8,999 bases of DNA from Chloroflexia bacterium (GCA_025927935.1 JAICKM010000242.1:1-8999); one strand, 5' to 3'; shown: positions 1 to 4,694, counted from the first letter of the stretch. A program made the numbers and translations. The notes: a model not told the origin generated them from the letters alone.

Positions 1-34
1 GTAGCGGAAGCTGCGGCTGGATCACCTCCTTTCT
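1..34 (+). rRNA. rrs: 16S rRNA, 3' end only (partial)
   Basis: This is the last ~34 bases of a small-subunit rRNA. Helix 45 is readable: GTAGC (1-5) and GCTGC (10-14) pair around a GGAA tetraloop at 6-9, whose two adenines (8-9) are the usual KsgA/RsmA dimethylation targets. The conserved GGATCACCTCCTTT follows, with the anti-Shine-Dalgarno CCTCCTT at 25-31. The exact mature 3' end (about 32-34) cannot be fixed from sequence. The gene body lies upstream, outside the window. The AAGGAGG ahead of the gene at 2288 is a perfect 7-nt complement of this anti-SD. Confidence 0.97.
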
Positions 35-259
35 AGGGAGCGACTGGCGAGCGGACCCCGCAGGGGCAGCGCAACCAGGATCCCAGCTCGATCGGCCTTT
101 CTCCAGAGAGGTCGTCAGGCAAAATCCAGGTTCAACCCGGACCTGGTCCATGGGGCAGCGGTAGGGGAAACGGTAAAGGCAAGCGTGGGAAGGCGGCTGG
201 GGTCATGATGTTGGAGGTACACTACTCACCACTCTCCTGTTGTTAAGGACCACAATAAC
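35..259 (+). other. 16S-tRNA-Ile transcribed spacer
   Basis: This is a 225-base non-coding stretch between the 16S 3' end and tRNA-Ile, part of the rRNA precursor. It contains a clear hairpin with arms 126-133 and 139-146 (one G-U pair, 5-base loop) and a small CCCC/GGGG hairpin near 55-65. I see no open frame with a ribosome binding site and no convincing boxA. The RNase III stem that normally frames 16S would need the missing 5' flank to be recognised. Confidence 0.8.
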
Positions 260-333
260 GGGCGTGTAGCTCAGTTGGTTAGAGCGCGTTCCTGATAAGA
301 ACGAGGTCCGTGGTTCGAGCCCACGCTCGCCCA
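260..333 (+). tRNA. tRNA-Ile (anticodon GAT)
   Basis: A 74-base cloverleaf. Acceptor 5' strand is 260-266, the D arm contains GCTCAGTTGGTTAGAGC, the anticodon stem is 287-291/299-303 with loop CTGATAA and anticodon GAT at 294-296. The T arm is CGTGG-TTCGAGC-CCACG (to 325), the acceptor 3' strand is 326-332 and the discriminator is A333. CCA is not encoded (CCC follows), so it would be added by CCA transferase. The acceptor stem has one apparent mismatch (T-T at pair 6-67). Position between 16S and tRNA-Ala is the classic bacterial spacer arrangement. Confidence 0.96.
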
Positions 334-342
334 CCCCGTATG

Positions 343-390
343 ATGGAAGCAGAGAGACTGGCTGACAAGCGAGACTCCTGCTTCCATTTT
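343..390 (+). other. Hairpin plus T run in the tRNA-Ile/tRNA-Ala spacer
   Basis: ATGGAAGCAG (343-352) and CTGCTTCCAT (378-387) form a perfect 10-bp stem, extendable by GAG/CTC (354-356/375-377) past a one-base bulge. TTTT (387-390) follows at once and then GTTTCC. The structure lies wholly in the 74-base spacer between the two tRNAs. It may be a processing stem for the tRNA precursors or a partial terminator that lowers tRNA-Ala relative to tRNA-Ile. The long loop (~18 bases) makes it weaker than the terminator at 489-520. Confidence 0.55.
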
Positions 391-407
391 GTTTCCTGGA
401 GTTCCAT

Positions 408-480
408 GGGGATGTAGCTCAGTTGGAAGAGCACCTCCTTTGCACGGAGGGGGTCAGGAGTTCGAGTCTCCTCATCTCCA
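408..480 (+). tRNA. tRNA-Ala (anticodon TGC)
   Basis: A 73-base cloverleaf. Acceptor GGGGATG (408-414) pairs with CATCTCC (473-479), giving the G3-U70 wobble pair that is the main identity element for alanyl-tRNA synthetase. The anticodon stem is CCTCC/GGAGG (434-438/446-450) with loop TTTGCAC and anticodon TGC at 441-443. The T loop is TTCGAGT and the discriminator is A480. CCA is not encoded (CTA follows). It is the last gene of the rRNA transcript in this window, since a terminator follows within 9 bases. Confidence 0.97.
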
Positions 481-488
481 CTAATTTG

Positions 489-520
489 TAGGCCGGGCGC
501 ATAGCGCCCGGCCTATTTTT
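489..520 (+). terminator. Intrinsic terminator closing the 16S-tRNA operon
   Basis: TAGGCCGGGCGC (489-500) and GCGCCCGGCCTA (504-515) form a perfect 12-bp, very GC-rich stem with an ATA loop, followed by TTTTT (516-520). It starts 8 bases after tRNA-Ala. This is a textbook rho-independent terminator. Its position shows that transcription ends after tRNA-Ala instead of running into a 23S gene. Confidence 0.95.
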
Positions 521-627
521 GTGCCCGAATCCGCCGTCCGCCAACGGGTGCACCTGTGAAATCCCCTACCCTGTTGGCCGGTGCGGGAAGGACGTGTGCG
601 GCTGCGGTTGCTTGAGAGTGGCGCGGC
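521..627. other. Spacer between rRNA terminator and GH99 promoter
   Basis: No gene is visible. The one structure seen is an imperfect inverted repeat: GCCAACGGGT at 540-549 and ACCCTGTTGGC at 568-578, which pair with a single bulged T. No 23S rRNA sequence begins here. The next transcription signal is the promoter at 628. Confidence 0.6.
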
Positions 628-656
628 TTGACAGCCCAGGTGGGCTTTGCTATAGT
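628..656 (+). promoter_or_regulatory. Sigma-70-type promoter of the GH99-like gene
   Basis: A perfect -35 TTGACA (628-633), a 17-base spacer and a -10 TATAGT (651-656, one mismatch to consensus), with an extended -10 TGC at 648-650. The start point would fall near 662-665, giving a leader of about 60 bases before the ATG at 724. The spacer contains the hyphenated palindrome GCCCA-GG-TGGGC (634-645), which could bind a regulator or be chance. Confidence 0.82.
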
Positions 657-723
657 GAGCCTCAACATTCTTGCCCCGCCTCGCCGCCAACCCACCTGTG
701 TGTAGTGAAGGGACGGCACACCC

Positions 724-2130
724 ATGACCCACCACCCGCACCACCATTTCGCCGCCCCGCCCGATGCGGGGGGGGCAGATAACCGCGATCTGATTGCGCC
801 CAGCGACCCGCTGCCGCCGGTGCCCCCGCAAGTAGAGGTCGTCGAAGAGCCGGCCGGGGGGCCACCTGTCGCGGAACCGGACCCCACCTATGCCGGGGCC
901 GATACACGGGACATCAGCGGGGCGCGGCCTGTACTGGCCTTCTTCTACCCCTGGTATGCGGAGACCGCGTGGACGCAGCCGCCAATGAGCGACCTCCCGC
1001 CGGAGCATTATCTGTCGGACGACGAGCCGGTAATGCGGCGCCAAGTGAGCCAGGCACAGAACGCGAAGATCGACGGCTTCGTATCGTCCTGGGCGGGCAT
1101 CGGGTCGGATACGGACAAGAACTTTGCCCGGCTGCTCGGCCGCTGCCCACAGGGCTTCTTCGCCTGCCCCTACTTCGAGACGGCACTGATCAGGGACGAC
1201 GGTCGTGACCTGCTGCAAGAGTTAATCCGCTTGCGCGACACGTATATGGACCACCCCCGCTTTTTCAAGCTCGCCGGGCGGCCGGTCGTCTTCTTCTGGG
1301 CGCCCAAGGCCATCGGCGCGCCCGCGGGGCAAACGTCGGTGCAAGCCTGGCGGGCCATTCGCCAGGCGGTCGATCCGGACGGCGCCCAATTCTGGAATGT
1401 GGAGACGAAAGATCCCGAACCCTGGTTTGAGGCATTCGACGGCTTCCACCTGTTCAGCGCCGCGGATTGGGCGGCGCCCACGGCCAATGATTTCGAGCCG
1501 CTGTTGCGCACCAACGTAGCCTTTCGCCAGCGGACCGACGGCTATAACCGGCGGCATAACTCCGGACGAGTGTTCACCGCGGGTGTGCGCCCCGGCTATA
1601 ATGATGTGATTATCCGCGCGCAGCAGCGGCTCAAAGACCCCAGCGTGCCGGAGGGCTACGTGCGCGACCGCGCGGGCGGTCGCTACTACCTGATGAGCGG
1701 CAAGGCGGCGGCGGAAAGCCAGCCGGATGGGATCGCCATTGTCAGCTTCAACGAGTGGTTCGAGGGTTCCCAGATTGAGCCGAGCGTCACCTATGGCGAT
1801 CTTTACCTGGCGCTGACACCGCAGATTGTCGCCGAGTACCGCGCGGTGCAGGGGCCTCTCCCCGCCGTGATCTGGCCGCCCGACGTGCGCTATTTTCCGG
1901 AGACCGGCCATATTTTGCAACGCGGGTTCCTCGCCTACTGGAACCAGCCCGGCAACGGGAAGAAACTGGGCGCGCCTGTCACCGACGAAATCGGGCAGAC
2001 GTTGAACGGCCAAGCCTATGTGGTGCAGTATTTCCTCAACGGCTTCCGGCTGCAATGGAACACCAATGGCAAGGAGCCGACGCGCCTGGTCACGTTGGGG
2101 CCGAACGATTGGAACCGCGAACCGCAGTGA
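724..2130 (+). CDS. GH99-like glycoside hydrolase with C-terminal repeat-type domain
   Basis: A 468-residue protein. Residues ~69-375 look like the glycoside hydrolase 99-like domain (endo-alpha-mannosidase fold, also seen in WbsX-type proteins). The opening strand LAFFYPWY is at 71-78, DGFVSSWAG at 117-125, and the hallmark NEWFEGSQIEPS at 343-354. E344 and E347 occupy the spacing of the two catalytic glutamates of GH99. Substrate is unknown, but an alpha-linked glycan is the family expectation. Residues 1-68 are Pro/Asp/Glu-rich with a His-rich start (MTHHPHHH) and look disordered. Residues ~389-460 (FPETGH, LGAPVTDE, VVQYF) resemble a domain I associate with Chloroflexota extracellular proteins. 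No signal peptide is visible. The start is fixed by GAAGGGA at 707-713 and by an in-frame TAG at 703-705, so no upstream in-frame start extends it. It has its own promoter at 628-656, and the next gene lies 157 bases on. Confidence 0.8.
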   Translation: MTHHPHHHFAAPPDAGGADNRDLIAPSDPLPPVPPQVEVVEEPAGGPPVAEPDPTYAGADTRDISGARPVLAFFYPWYAETAWTQPPMSDLPPEHYLSDDEPVMRRQVSQAQNAKIDGFVSSWAGIGSDTDKNFARLLGRCPQGFFACPYFETALIRDDGRDLLQELIRLRDTYMDHPRFFKLAGRPVVFFWAPKAIGAPAGQTSVQAWRAIRQAVDPDGAQFWNVETKDPEPWFEAFDGFHLFSAADWAAPTANDFEPLLRTNVAFRQRTDGYNRRHNSGRVFTAGVRPGYNDVIIRAQQRLKDPSVPEGYVRDRAGGRYYLMSGKAAAESQPDGIAIVSFNEWFEGSQIEPSVTYGDLYLALTPQIVAEYRAVQGPLPAVIWPPDVRYFPETGHILQRGFLAYWNQPGNGKKLGAPVTDEIGQTLNGQAYVVQYFLNGFRLQWNTNGKEPTRLVTLGPNDWNREPQ

Positions 2131-2287
2131 TCGGCCGGTTCCCGTGTAACCTCGACTGATTTTTGCACGTACATATAGCAGATAGCAGACAACGCAACTG
2201 CTTCGTGCAAGCGCCCGGCGCACCGGGTTCCAAGCGTCAATTACCGCCCGGCCGGATGCCGGCTTCTGATCAAGGAGGGAGCACTTC
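2131..2287 (+). other. Spacer upstream of the TM2-like gene, with short repeats
   Basis: No clear promoter or terminator is found. Visible elements are a tandem heptamer ATAGCAG-ATAGCAG (2175-2188), a 7-bp inverted repeat TTGCACG (2163-2169) and CGTGCAA (2204-2210) flanking it, and two small GC hairpins (2214-2218/2223-2227 and 2251-2255/2259-2263). The Shine-Dalgarno AAGGAGGG is at 2272-2279, 8 bases before the ATG at 2288. The downstream gene may therefore be read through from the GH99-like gene or have a promoter I cannot recognise. Confidence 0.5.
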
Positions 2288-2998
2288 ATGGACGAGACGA
2301 ACAAGCTGGGGGGCAATACGGATCCCCAGCGCCAGGGTTATCCCAGCCGCGAGGGTGGGACACCCGGCGAGGGCGCGGGTTACACCCAGCCCTACGGCAA
2401 TGCCGGGTCCGGCAACAGCGACTCGATGACGCGGCGCATGGATGCGACCCCGCCGGTGCCGCCACCCGCGGGCCAGGGCCAGTACACGCCACCGGCGAGC
2501 GGGCAGCAGCCCTACTACACGCCGCCCGCGCCGCAGTACGCGCCGCCGCAGCCCGCCCAACCCTATCCGCAGCAGTACACACCGCCGCAACCCGCCCAAC
2601 CCTATCCGCAGTATACGCCGCCGCAGCCGGTCCAGCCCTACCAGCAGCCGGTCCAGGGCACGTACTACGCGGGTGGTGCGAGTTCCGCGCTCAGCGGGTA
2701 TGCCGCCAATCCGCCGGTCCGAGACGCGAATATCGCTATGTTGATCGAGATTGTGCTCGGCATCTTCGGGTTCCTGGGTGTCGGCCATATCCTGGCCGGG
2801 CGGGTCGTGCCGGGCATCGTGCTGCTTGTTAGCTGGTGGATCGCCATCGCGCTTGGCTGGACCGTGGGCGTCCTCATTGCCGTGCTGACCCTGGGCCTGG
2901 GGCTGTGCCTGGCCCCGATCTTCTGGCTCGGCGTGCCGATTGCCTCCGGCATCTGGCTGCGCAATGAGATGCTGAAGCAGCCCGGCTTCCGCCCGTAA
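2288..2998 (+). CDS. Pro/Tyr/Gln-rich TM2-like membrane protein
   Basis: A 236-residue protein in two parts. Residues 1-~145 are low complexity and presumably disordered: first Gly/Ser/Asn-rich, then Pro/Gln/Tyr-rich with about three tandem copies of a QYTPPQPAQPYPQ-type unit (83-120). Residues ~148-225 are strongly hydrophobic, with two to four membrane helices (about 149-171, 173-191 and 192-218). The segment GFLGVGHILAGRVVPGI (161-177) resembles the Gly-x-x-x-His and Gly-rich turn of TM2-domain proteins. The likely topology is a long cytoplasmic tail on a small membrane domain. Function is unknown. TM2 proteins with Pro-rich tails are common in bacteria and poorly characterised. The start is well supported by AAGGAGGG at 2272-2279, a 7-nt match to the anti-SD at 25-31. 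The reverse strand is also open here, but without comparable start signals. Confidence 0.82.
   Translation: MDETNKLGGNTDPQRQGYPSREGGTPGEGAGYTQPYGNAGSGNSDSMTRRMDATPPVPPPAGQGQYTPPASGQQPYYTPPAPQYAPPQPAQPYPQQYTPPQPAQPYPQYTPPQPVQPYQQPVQGTYYAGGASSALSGYAANPPVRDANIAMLIEIVLGIFGFLGVGHILAGRVVPGIVLLVSWWIAIALGWTVGVLIAVLTLGLGLCLAPIFWLGVPIASGIWLRNEMLKQPGFRP
2534..2647 (+). repeat. In-frame tandem repeat encoding Pro/Gln/Tyr units
   Basis: Three imperfect units of 36-39 bases, each encoding a variant of QY(T/A)PPQP(A/V)QPYPQ, lie in the disordered tail of the TM2-like protein. All units keep the reading frame. Copies 1 and 2 are the most similar at the DNA level (both contain CCCGCCCAACCCTATCCGCAG without its last base or more). 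Such tracts can change copy number without frameshift. Confidence 0.8.
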
Positions 2999-3019
2999 CA
3001 GCCGCCAGCGCATGAACAA

Positions 3020-3049
3020 TGAGGGTGGGTCTACGTAGACCCACCCTCA
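3020..3049. terminator. 30-bp perfect palindrome, probable terminator
   Basis: TGAGGGTGGGTCTAC (3020-3034) is followed directly by its exact reverse complement (3035-3049), with no spacer and centre TACGTA. It starts 21 bases after the stop of the TM2-like gene, so a transcription terminator is the simplest reading. The tract after it (CTTGCTTTCCC) is poor in T for a classical intrinsic terminator. A second, weaker hairpin TTTCCC/GGGAAA (3055-3060/3070-3075) follows. Confidence 0.6.
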
Positions 3050-3183
3050 CTTGCTTTCCCACTCAGGCAGGGAAACTACATCGTCGACGCCCGCGGAATG
3101 GGCGACCAACGCCGATCTGTGTGCTATCCGGCGACGGGCCGGGCATCGTTGCAGCAAACCCTCGTTACCCGGCTATCATATTA

Positions 3184-3222
3184 TGTCAAGTCAATGATAA
3201 CCCTGCTCCGGCGTTATTGACA
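3184..3222. promoter_or_regulatory. Inverted repeat covering the -35 box (possible operator)
   Basis: TGTCAA (3184-3189) is the exact inverse of the -35 TTGACA (3217-3222). Just inside, GTCAATGATAAC (3190-3201) is matched by GTTATTGAC (3213-3221), apart from a three-base insertion. Two overlapping inverted half-sites thus end on the -35 hexamer of the small operon, as expected of a repressor or activator site. Part of the match may be coincidence of AT-rich promoter DNA. Confidence 0.4.
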
Positions 3223-3246
3223 GGGCCGCGCCGCCGTTGCTATAAT
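3217..3246 (+). promoter_or_regulatory. Consensus sigma-70 promoter of the two-gene operon
   Basis: A perfect TTGACA (3217-3222), an 18-base spacer and a perfect TATAAT (3241-3246), with an extended -10 TGC (3238-3240). The start point would fall near 3252-3254, about 25 bases before the ATG at 3278. TCCACC (3246-3251) and GGTGGA (3258-3263) form a 6-bp inverted repeat right at the start point, which could be a further operator half or a short leader hairpin. Confidence 0.87.
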
Positions 3247-3277
3247 CCACCAGCAACGGTGGAGACGAGGTGTGTTT

Positions 3278-3574
3278 ATGAGCGAGGACAGCCGGATCAT
3301 TCGCGGGGCGCCGCGCTACATTCGGGGGGCGGCGGCGGGGCCTGCCGGAGTCATTACGCTGATACCGGAAGCCAGGCTCAGCGCGGATGGACGCACGGCT
3401 GAGCCGGTCGCCGTCATCGAACTCCTACCCGATGGGGTGCGCCGGCATCCCATCACTCCGCTCGCGCGCAGCGGGATGGGGCGGCCGGCGTTGATCGCGT
3501 TGCTGGCGCCGCTGCTCGCCACTGTGCTGGATCGCTGGTGGCAGGCCCGTCACACCGTGGGTACGAGCGGATGA
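3278..3574 (+). CDS. Small tail-anchored protein, possible reduced GerW/YtfJ-like (first of pair)
   Basis: A 98-residue protein that I do not recognise with certainty. Residues 24-60 (GVITLIPEARLSADG, then EPVAVIELLPDGVRRHPI) resemble the conserved core of the GerW/YtfJ sporulation family: a G-V-x-x-IP strand, then a PVAxI-strand and a DG turn. The Gly-rich loop that family usually has between them is missing. Residues ~69-86 (RPALIALLAPLLATVLDR) form a short hydrophobic segment near the C terminus, so it may be a tail anchor. ATG at 3278 is preferred because GAGG (3267-3270) lies 7 bases before it. A GTG two codons upstream (3272) is possible. The stop overlaps the next start (ATGA at 3571-3574), which suggests translational coupling. 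Confidence 0.7.
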   Translation: MSEDSRIIRGAPRYIRGAAAGPAGVITLIPEARLSADGRTAEPVAVIELLPDGVRRHPITPLARSGMGRPALIALLAPLLATVLDRWWQARHTVGTSG

Positions 3575-3879
3575 GTGCGAATTCGACCGGAGCGGGGTCC
3601 TGGATCGTCGCCGGGCAGGATGCGCCGCCGGAAGATGCCCGAATCAGCAGCGCCTTCGGACCTGCACGAGAGACAGCCGGTGGCATCGAGATTCCGGTGC
3701 TAGATAGCAGGCCGAGGCACGGCGCGGCGGTGCCGGTGGGTGTGCTGCGGATCGCCGAGGGTCGGGTCGCTTTCCACCCGGCGCCGCTCCCGGGCCGGCG
3801 GGCCGCCCAACGGGTTCTCTTCTTCTGGATCCTGGTATGGATCGCCTGGCTCTGGCGACGGGTCCGCTCCTACGAATAA
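3571..3879 (+). CDS. Small tail-anchored protein, possible reduced GerW/YtfJ-like (second of pair)
   Basis: A 102-residue protein. The middle reads AFGPARETAGGIEIPV (28-43) and VPVGVLRIAEGRVAFHP (54-70). This resembles the family pattern FGxPVExDGxxxIPV plus PVGxLxIxxGxVxxxP of GerW/YtfJ, again with the Gly-rich loop removed. Residues 82-95 (VLFFWILVWIAWLW) are a Trp-rich hydrophobic anchor, followed by basic RRVRSYE. It shares V-x-V, a Gly turn and HP with the preceding protein in the same order, so the two may be diverged duplicates. The start is the ATG of the ATGA overlap. A GTG at 3538 would extend into the upstream gene and is less likely. Its 3' end overlaps the convergent minus-strand gene by 10 bases. 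Confidence 0.7.
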   Translation: MSANSTGAGSWIVAGQDAPPEDARISSAFGPARETAGGIEIPVLDSRPRHGAAVPVGVLRIAEGRVAFHPAPLPGRRAAQRVLFFWILVWIAWLWRRVRSYE

Positions 3880-4475
3880 TCCAACTGCAACAGCACGGCA
3901 AACAACAAGATCATACCTGCGATAGCGGCCAGATCGCGCTTTTGGCGCGCGCTCACTTTGCCCGCGCGCCACGCCTGATAGAGCGCCTGAAAGTAGAAGA
4001 TCATGAAGGAAAACTGCGACGCCATATAAAGCATATGGTAGTAACCCAGCCAGGTCCAATGCCAGGGTTCGGGCATCGTATAATTGGTCATCGACTGGGT
4101 GGCCTGCACAAACTGAAATGTCGCCATAATGGCCGACCCGCCCATCAGCGAAGTAATGGCATTGCGCCAGCCCAGGCGCGTCCCCCAACTACGCATGGCC
4201 AGCACCATCAAGACGTTGATGATGGGCAGTAAAATACCGTCGCCAATCCAGGCGGAGGCAAAGGCCAGGGTCGGCTTGTGATCCTTGATAATCGGGTCTT
4301 TCGTGAGGATCATCACGAGGTTGGTGCCGCCGGAAACCCCCAGAGCGGCCAGGAAAGTCACCACCGCCGTCGTGGCAACGACCAATTTTTCGTCGTCACT
4401 CCGGGTGGTATCCTGTAACGTTGCCAGCGCCTCTTGTACGCGCCCCGCGCCCTTCGAGACGGATGGGTATGCCAT
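3870..4475 (-). CDS. Five-helix integral membrane protein, function unknown
   Basis: A 201-residue protein that I do not recognise. After a polar N terminus (1-28) come five hydrophobic segments at about 30-57, 69-94, 104-125, 141-165 and 180-198. Notable sequence includes SGGTNLVMIL, SAWIGDGILLPIINV (74-88), and an aromatic stretch PEPWHWTWLGYYHMLYM (135-151) with two His that could face a cofactor or ligand. The basic loop WRAGKVSARQKR before the last helix suggests that this loop is cytoplasmic. No known active-site motif is seen. The ATG at 4475 is chosen over a TTG seven codons upstream because AGGAG (4487-4483 on this strand) lies 7 bases before it. The gene is convergent with, and overlaps by 10 bases, the small plus-strand operon. 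Confidence 0.82.
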   Translation of the reverse strand: MAYPSVSKGAGRVQEALATLQDTTRSDDEKLVVATTAVVTFLAALGVSGGTNLVMILTKDPIIKDHKPTLAFASAWIGDGILLPIINVLMVLAMRSWGTRLGWRNAITSLMGGSAIMATFQFVQATQSMTNYTMPEPWHWTWLGYYHMLYMASQFSFMIFYFQALYQAWRAGKVSARQKRDLAAIAGMILLFAVLLQLDYS

Positions 4476-4576
4476 AATCTCTCTCCTACGGTGCAATAGC
4501 GCAAGCTGTTATGTAAAGGAAATAACGAAAGGCCGCCTGGGGGTGGCAAAGCAGAAAGCATGCCGCCTCCACCGCT

Positions 4577-4582
4577 ATTATA
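4577..4582 (-). promoter_or_regulatory. Likely -10 box of the five-helix membrane protein gene
   Basis: Read on the minus strand, 4582-4577 is a perfect TATAAT preceded by CTG. A -35 at 17 bases would be CTGCGG (4605-4600), a poor match lying in the loop of the inverted repeat 4589-4618. The weak -35 suggests an activator-dependent or weak promoter. The leader would be about 95 bases. Confidence 0.45.
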
Positions 4583-4588
4583 CAGGAC

Positions 4589-4618
4589 GGCGGCCGGATC
4601 CGCAGAGGTCCGGCCGCC
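4589..4618. repeat. 10-bp inverted repeat beside the minus-strand -10 box
   Basis: GGCGGCCGGA (4589-4598) and TCCGGCCGCC (4609-4618) are exact inverse copies around a 10-base centre. No T run follows on either strand, so it is not a good terminator. It sits 6 bases upstream of the minus-strand TATAAT, across the -35 position, where a dimeric regulator would bind. Confidence 0.6.
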
Positions 4619-4694
4619 GGGGTAGCGGCAAGTAAGTGCGCGTGTAGCGAGTACGCCCTGTCCGCCTGCCGCAATGATAGATTTCAATAACTGC

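Noticed and set aside
481..723. Start of a 23S rRNA gene after tRNA-Ala
   Set aside because: No conserved 23S 5' sequence is present; a strong terminator and a protein-gene promoter occupy the region.
1222..2316. Minus-strand open frame (364 codons) opposite the GH99-like gene
   Set aside because: No ribosome binding site or recognisable domain, and it runs past the end of the true gene into the spacer. The plus strand carries promoter, start signals and the GH99 motif.
2534..2647. CRISPR-like array in the TM2-like gene
   Set aside because: The repeats are contiguous, in frame and without spacers; they encode a Pro/Tyr/Gln tract.
2270..3019. Minus-strand open frame (249 codons) opposite the TM2-like gene
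   Set aside because: Translation is Arg/His/Gln-rich low complexity. The plus-strand gene has an excellent Shine-Dalgarno and plausible membrane helices.
3161..3189. Possible divergent minus-strand promoter using TGTCAA (TTGACA in reverse) at 3184-3189
   Set aside because: At 17 bases the -10 would be AACGAG, which does not match, and no minus-strand gene follows.
3019..3402. Plus-strand open frame across the palindrome and the promoter at 3217-3246
   Set aside because: It starts inside the palindrome, has no ribosome binding site and spans a consensus promoter, so it is most likely chance.
3278..3879. Toxin-antitoxin or phage holin pair
   Set aside because: The size and overlap fit, but neither protein shows a DNA-binding domain, a toxin fold or holin-type paired helices. 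The shared core points to related proteins.
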